This document shows positions 60,127 to 64,000 of a stretch of 64,000 nucleotides of DNA, in pieces (positions within the stretch are counted from its first letter, which is position 1; each line of letters begins with the position of its first letter). The notes under the pieces are model-generated. The model worked only from the letters and a program-made list of their open reading frames with translations. It had not been told where the DNA came from and made no database searches. The translations under genes were made by a program, and so were the position numbers. The DNA comes from UBA6544 sp038131165 (GTDB lineage: Bacteria; Pseudomonadota; Alphaproteobacteria; UBA8366): assembly GCA_038131165.1 (NCBI GenBank), contig JAYPOZ010000014.1, forward strand, positions 1 to 64,000, written 5' to 3'.

Positions 60127-61290
60127 TTAGAACTTGATTCGGCCACCGACCATGATGGTGTCGATATCGCCGAAGGTGACGCCGGTCCGGTCGAGTTCGT
60201 AATGCGTATATTGTGCATAAACGTCGAACGCGGCGGCCTCGACTTCCTGATTGACACTGAGCGCGAAGGACTCTGCGTCATCGCCCGATGCGGCGAGATT
60301 GTCGACGGCGCCGTAGGATGCAGTGAAGGTTGAGGTGCCGATTTCGCTCAACTTTCCTTCATAGTGCGCGCCAATGTAGAAGCCCTCCGGGTTGTCGCCA
60401 ACGGTTCTGGCATCGAGGTCTTGCTCCGCGTAGGAGCCGTGCAGGCCGATGCCCATGGGTAGGGTAAAGGAAAGCGAGCCGCTGACCTGATCGCCATTGA
60501 CGCCTGCCGTCGCTTGTGACGACGACTCTGCATAACCGATACCGCCCGCAACCTCGGCGCCGAAAATTTTACCGGCGTAATAAAGCGCTGCATCCACAGC
60601 GCCGCCATCGGTATGGGACACGGAGCCCATGAAGCCGGCAATCACCGGGGTGTTATAACGGATCCGGTTTTGCCGTCCGAGACCGTCGAAGTCAGAGAAG
60701 GCACTTCCGATCCCGACACAGGTGTTTCCGCTGATCGAGCAAGAATCGCCGTTGGACTTGAAGTTCAACCCACCGGCGGCCAGGAAATGGCTCGACGTCA
60801 AACCGACATTGTCACCGTTGAATGTGGCCTGCGTCGTTGTGCCGTTTGAAGCCGGGGCTCCTTTGCCGACGTAAACCGTGCCGAAACGGGCATGGTCGAC
60901 CCAAAATTCGAGGTGGCGGTCCGTCAGTGAGGCCGTATCGCCCGTACCCTCGGTGTCTTGGTTGGTACTGGCATTAGAGTTGTTGATCGCCGCGATTTCG
61001 ATCAGTCCGCCGATCTTGATATCGTTGTTTACGCGCGCGTCGGCGTTCCAGCGAAACCGTGTCGACGAATAGTCGTTATCCATATGGCGGACGCCATCGT
61101 TGAAATCGTCGTCGTAGTACAGGATCGTCCGGTTGATTTGACCGGTAATGCTGACTTTGACCTTGTCGCTCGAGCTTGTGATGACTTTTGCGCCGTCCGC
61201 AGCGTAACTGGGGCCGGCGAAGACCGTGAGGGCAAGAGCAGTGCTGATTGCGAGTGCCCCAAGAATCGACTGTTTTGGTGAGTTTTTCAT
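60127..61290 (-). CDS. Outer-membrane porin
   Basis: A 387-residue beta-barrel porin with a signal peptide (hydrophobic residues 8-25, cleavage near SYA-ADG). The mature start KVKVSITGQINRTILYYDD and the C-terminal phenylalanine after GGRIKF are typical of trimeric porins; alternating hydrophobic strands occur throughout. There is a rare extracellular loop with two cysteines (SNGDSCSISGNTCVG) that may form a disulfide. It forms a diffusion channel in the outer membrane. CGGAAAA precedes the ATG. Transcribed alone, with its own terminator. Confidence 0.9.
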   Translation of the reverse strand: MKNSPKQSILGALAISTALALTVFAGPSYAADGAKVITSSSDKVKVSITGQINRTILYYDDDFNDGVRHMDNDYSSTRFRWNADARVNNDIKIGGLIEIAAINNSNASTNQDTEGTGDTASLTDRHLEFWVDHARFGTVYVGKGAPASNGTTTQATFNGDNVGLTSSHFLAAGGLNFKSNGDSCSISGNTCVGIGSAFSDFDGLGRQNRIRYNTPVIAGFMGSVSHTDGGAVDAALYYAGKIFGAEVAGGIGYAESSSQATAGVNGDQVSGSLSFTLPMGIGLHGSYAEQDLDARTVGDNPEGFYIGAHYEGKLSEIGTSTFTASYGAVDNLAASGDDAESFALSVNQEVEAAAFDVYAQYTHYELDRTGVTFGDIDTIMVGGRIKF

Positions 61291-61379
61291 TGATTTTCCG
61301 GCCTTGGCGGATCGTTGTTTGTCCAGACAATTTTTGAAACAGGCATATTCGTTATCGATGATTTAAAGCCAGCAAAAAT

Positions 61380-62294
61380 CTAACCTTTGGCGTTACGTGA
61401 GCGGATGGCGTCGCATTTTTGCAACACGCGCTGCGCGCGCAAGACGACAGGCACGTCGATCATCTTACCTTCGAGTTCGAAGGAACCTCGGCCCTCCTTC
61501 TCGTTCTCGTCCCAGGCGGCGACGATGCGTCGCGCCAGATCTTCTTCCTCAGGGGCCGGCGTGAAGCCTTCGTTCAGCATCGGGACGATGGCCGGGTGAA
61601 TGCAGGAGGCGCCCTCGAACCCGAAGCGGGCCGATTTGCGGACCATGTCGCGATAGGCAGCGTGATCGGAGTAATCCGCGACGGTTCCGATCACGCCGTA
61701 AGGCAGAATGCCGGCGGCGCGTGCCGCGATGACGGCGTGCTGCTTTGGATAGAGCATGGTCTCCGGGGTTGGCTCCATATGCAGCGAAAGCGCGAAATCT
61801 TCGCCGCCGAGCATCAGCACCACGACGCGTGGATGGGCGGACGCGATATCCTTGAGTTCGAAGAAGGCTTCTGCGGTCTCGACCATGGCCAGGAATTTGG
61901 TGTGGCCGACTTCCATGCCGCGTTCCTCTTCAAGTTCCTCGACCATTTCCGCCAGCAGCCGGACGTGTCCCGCGCTGTTGCATTTGGGGAGCGCCAAGGC
62001 GGCAATACGCGGCGAGATGGAAGCCTCGATGTCGGGGACCGCGTGGCGCAGCGGCTGATTGATACGCACGACCACATCCGCGCCGTTTTGGGAGACGATT
62101 TCCGCAGCCTCCTGGACCAGTTTGCGGGCTTCCGCTTTCTGGGAGGGCGGAACGCTGTCCTCAAGGTCGAGTTGAATTGCGTCGGCCCCGCGCGTGTGCG
62201 CCTTGTTGACGTATTTCGGCACGTTGGTGGGGACGTAAAGCAGGGACCGCCAGACGGGAAGGTCGGCGCGTCGCGCCGTGTCGCGCAAGGGCAT
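61380..62294 (-). CDS. CitE/CLYBL-like CoA ester lyase
   Basis: A 304-residue TIM-barrel lyase of the HpcH/HpaI-CitE family, which cleaves hydroxyacyl-CoA thioesters such as citramalyl-, malyl- or beta-methylmalyl-CoA. Metal and CoA elements: RSLLYVPTNVPKYVNKA, DAIQLDLEDSVPPSQK, ALPKCNSAGHV and the glutamate/aspartate ligands in LMLGGEDFALSL. TAGGAGT precedes the ATG. It begins 11 bases after the CoA-transferase gene, which suggests a transferase-then-lyase route for a dicarboxylic acid; this is inferred. CitE proper of citrate lyase is unlikely because no citDF genes are adjacent. Confidence 0.88.
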   Translation of the reverse strand: MPLRDTARRADLPVWRSLLYVPTNVPKYVNKAHTRGADAIQLDLEDSVPPSQKAEARKLVQEAAEIVSQNGADVVVRINQPLRHAVPDIEASISPRIAALALPKCNSAGHVRLLAEMVEELEEERGMEVGHTKFLAMVETAEAFFELKDIASAHPRVVVLMLGGEDFALSLHMEPTPETMLYPKQHAVIAARAAGILPYGVIGTVADYSDHAAYRDMVRKSARFGFEGASCIHPAIVPMLNEGFTPAPEEEDLARRIVAAWDENEKEGRGSFELEGKMIDVPVVLRAQRVLQKCDAIRSRNAKG

Positions 62295-62305
62295 GATGGA
62301 AACTC

Positions 62306-63523
62306 CTAAATGATACCGCGTGATTTCAGATCGGCGAGGGTCTTGGCATCCACGCCTGTGGCGCCGAGGATTTCCGCATTGTGTTCGCCGAGGCCGGGCG
62401 CCGGCAGCCGGAAGGTACCCGGCGTTCCGGAGAGCTTCGGGAAGACGTTGTGCATCGGGACGGCTCCCATTTCCGTGTCCGGCAGATCGACGATGATCTC
62501 CCGCTCCTTGAAATGGGGGTCGTCGACGATCTGCGAAATATCGTAGATCGGGCCGCCGGTGATGCCTTCGCGTCGGAATACTTCCAGTACCTCGTCGAGC
62601 GTGCGGGCACCGATCCAGTCGCCTACGATTTCATCGACCTCCGCACGGTTCGCAACGCGGTCCGCATTCGTCCTGAACTTTGGATCATGGTTCATGTCGT
62701 CGCGTCCGATCACCCGAAACAATCGTTCGGCCATGGTCTGGATGGAGCCGGAAAGCGCCACGTAGCCGCCGTCGCTGGTCGCATAGGCGTTACGCGGCGA
62801 GGTCGTGTTGGAGCCGCTGCCTGCGCGCACCGGCACCTGCCCGGTTACCTTGTAGGAGGCGGCCTGCGGCCCGAGGATCGAGAAGATCGGCTCCAGCAGC
62901 GAGAGATCGATCACCTGACCCTTCCCGCCGTTCACTTCCTTTTCGCGGAGCGCGATGAGCACCGCCATGGCGCCGTATAGCCCCGAAATCATATCGGCGA
63001 GCGCCAGCGGGGGCAAAACCGGTACCCGGTCCGGGAAACCGTTCATCGCCGCAAATCCGGACATGGCCTCCACCACCGTGCCAAATCCACCCTGACTGCT
63101 GTAAGGGCCGGTCTGTCCGAAACCGGTGACCCGCGCGATGACCAGATTGGGGTTTCGCGCCAGCAGCGCGTCCGGGCCGATGCCCATTTCCTCGATGCGG
63201 CCGGGCTTCATGTTCTCAATGAAGACGTCCGCCGTCTCTACCAGCCGTAACAGCAGATCCAGGCCTTCGCGCTCGCGGAAATTCAGCGAGACGCTCTTCT
63301 TGTTGCGGCCGTAGACCTTCCAATTGGTCTGGATGCCGTTAGCGTTCCAGGCCCTTAGCGGATCGCCCTTGGGCAGCATCTCGAGCTTGATCACCTCCGC
63401 CCCGAAATCCGCGAGTTGCAGCGAGAGCATGTTGCCGGCGACGAGCCGTGTCATGTCGAGTACCCGCACGCCATCGAGCGGGCCTTTCGCGTCTGGGTCG
63501 AACGCCTTTTGGGCGAATTCCAT
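62306..63523 (-). CDS. Family III CoA transferase (CaiB/BaiF)
   Basis: A 405-residue CoA transferase. Blocks: GVRVLDMTRLVAGNMLSLQLADFGAEVIKLE, NWKVYGRNKKSVSLNFRE, IENMKPGRIEEMG, and the aspartate expected near the FPDRVPVLPPLALADMI segment. It resembles the transferases that make mesaconyl-, itaconyl- or succinyl-type thioesters. It forms a unit with the CitE-like lyase gene 11 bases downstream, and the divergent VOC gene starts 105 bases away. AAAGG precedes the ATG. Substrate unknown. Confidence 0.88.
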   Translation of the reverse strand: MEFAQKAFDPDAKGPLDGVRVLDMTRLVAGNMLSLQLADFGAEVIKLEMLPKGDPLRAWNANGIQTNWKVYGRNKKSVSLNFREREGLDLLLRLVETADVFIENMKPGRIEEMGIGPDALLARNPNLVIARVTGFGQTGPYSSQGGFGTVVEAMSGFAAMNGFPDRVPVLPPLALADMISGLYGAMAVLIALREKEVNGGKGQVIDLSLLEPIFSILGPQAASYKVTGQVPVRAGSGSNTTSPRNAYATSDGGYVALSGSIQTMAERLFRVIGRDDMNHDPKFRTNADRVANRAEVDEIVGDWIGARTLDEVLEVFRREGITGGPIYDISQIVDDPHFKEREIIVDLPDTEMGAVPMHNVFPKLSGTPGTFRLPAPGLGEHNAEILGATGVDAKTLADLKSRGII

Positions 63524-63628
63524 GGTGTGCCTTTCGGGATGCGGTGGCCGGATAGCAAACTATTCGCCTCCGGCGGCGGGGCAACGCATATTGATGCGGA
63601 AGCGGTAACGGATTTTAGGGGAGCGATA

Positions 63629-64000
63629 ATGATTAAGATCGAACGGATCGACCATTTCGTCCTGCGCGTCGCCGATGTGCAGGCGACCTGCGCGTTTTAC
63701 GAAAAGGTCCTGGGCATGGAGACGATCAGTTTCGGCGGCGACATGAACCGAAAGGCGCTACGCTTCGGGCAGCACAAGATCAACCTGCACCCGGCGGACA
63801 GCGATTGGCATCCCCGCGCCCGCGACCCGCATCCGGGCGGCGAGGATTTTTGCCTGATCACCGAGACGCCGATCTCCGAGGTGGTGGCGCATTTGGAAGC
63901 CTGTGGTGTCGAGATCGAGGTGCCGCCGTCTAATCGCTCCGGCGCGCTCGGCGCGATTCATTCCGTCTATTTTCGAGACCCGGACGGCAATCTGGTCGAA
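63629..64000 (+). CDS. VOC (glyoxalase-fold) protein, 3' end outside window
   Basis: The frame starts at an ATG with AGGGGAG upstream and is open to the window edge (124 codons). It shows the glyoxalase/bleomycin-resistance fold: IERIDHFVLRVADVQATCAFYEKVLGME, then FGQHKINLHPADSD and YFRDPDGNLVE, with histidine and glutamate at the metal positions (H9, H53-like and E in NLVE). Possible roles are glyoxalase, dioxygenase or epimerase; it is divergent from the CoA transferase, so a CoA-ester epimerase is conceivable but not shown. Nearly complete, since VOC proteins of this kind are about 125-130 residues long. Confidence 0.85.
   Translation, partial: MIKIERIDHFVLRVADVQATCAFYEKVLGMETISFGGDMNRKALRFGQHKINLHPADSDWHPRARDPHPGGEDFCLITETPISEVVAHLEACGVEIEVPPSNRSGALGAIHSVYFRDPDGNLVE

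Noticed and set aside
1..64000. CRISPR arrays, insertion sequences, prophage or tRNA-borne attachment sites
   Set aside because: No regularly spaced repeats, transposase or integrase motifs, terminal inverted repeats or tRNA-like sequences were recognised on either strand.

Overview
The window looks like chromosomal DNA of a free-living, metabolically versatile alphaproteobacterium, probably marine and near the Rhodospirillales. The lineage is an inference from high G+C content, complete AapJQMP amino-acid transporter genes, a SAM-II riboswitch in front of metZ, a DUF2336 protein, PHB turnover genes and many CoA-transferase, acyl-CoA dehydrogenase and hydantoinase genes. No rRNA, tRNA, phage, insertion sequence or CRISPR array is visible. 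Genes are densely packed, often with 4-base start/stop overlaps, and no gene-free stretch exceeds 300 bases.

Layout. 1-2.3 kb (minus): the 5' part of a heme-c type chemoreceptor, a YgjP-like metallopeptidase and a small [2Fe-2S] protein. 2.4-5.5 kb: aldehyde dehydrogenase plus a cobalt-type nitrile hydratase (alpha, beta, accessory). 5.7-8.4 kb: glutathione reductase and intracellular PHB depolymerase, the latter behind a TGC-rich palindrome resembling a PhaR site. 8.5-11.9 kb: a tight three-gene unit of unknown pathway (UGSC-associated family protein, thioredoxin-reductase-like flavoprotein, PLP carboxy-lyase). 11.9-19.3 kb: CorA, enoyl-CoA hydratase, a PPOX flavoprotein gene with an internal stop, hydantoinase B and A, and a 3-hydroxybutyrate dehydrogenase. 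19.4-25.5 kb: a phosphite-dehydrogenase-like gene, an MBL hydrolase, a TPR protein, an SDR, a DUF2336 protein and a beta-lactamase-fold hydrolase. 25.7-31 kb: aapJQMP and a ketopantoate-reductase-family gene.

31-36.3 kb holds a divergent pair of citrate-synthase-family genes, one fused to a helix-turn-helix domain, flanking an AT-rich palindromic operator candidate, followed by CMD, amidotransferase and HMCES/YedK genes and a PAS protein. 36.3-42 kb carries a PrpD-family dehydratase, a decarboxylase/periplasmic-binding-like protein, a CinA-domain protein, an orphan molybdenum hydroxylase large subunit and a TfoX-N protein. 42.2-44.5 kb: Hsp20 and a membrane adenylate cyclase combining an SdhC-like anchor, a ferredoxin domain and a class III catalytic domain. 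44.5-51.6 kb: two acyl-CoA dehydrogenases, a CoA transferase, an IlvD/Edd dehydratase and release factor 3. 51.7-56.8 kb: DksA-like protein, a FolM-like SDR with FolB, an alpha/beta hydrolase, and an amidoligase next to a frameshifted class I amidotransferase, then an EamA transporter. 56.8-64 kb: GST, metZ under a SAM-II riboswitch with an attenuator terminator, an enolase-superfamily enzyme, a porin, a CitE-like lyase, a CoA transferase and the start of a VOC protein.

The strongest leads for undescribed biology are the HTH-citrate synthase pair with its operator, the three-gene redox/PLP unit, the amidoligase-amidotransferase pair, the ferredoxin-containing membrane cyclase and the isolated PtxD-like dehydrogenase. 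All functions here are read from sequence motifs and recalled family knowledge; no database search was run.
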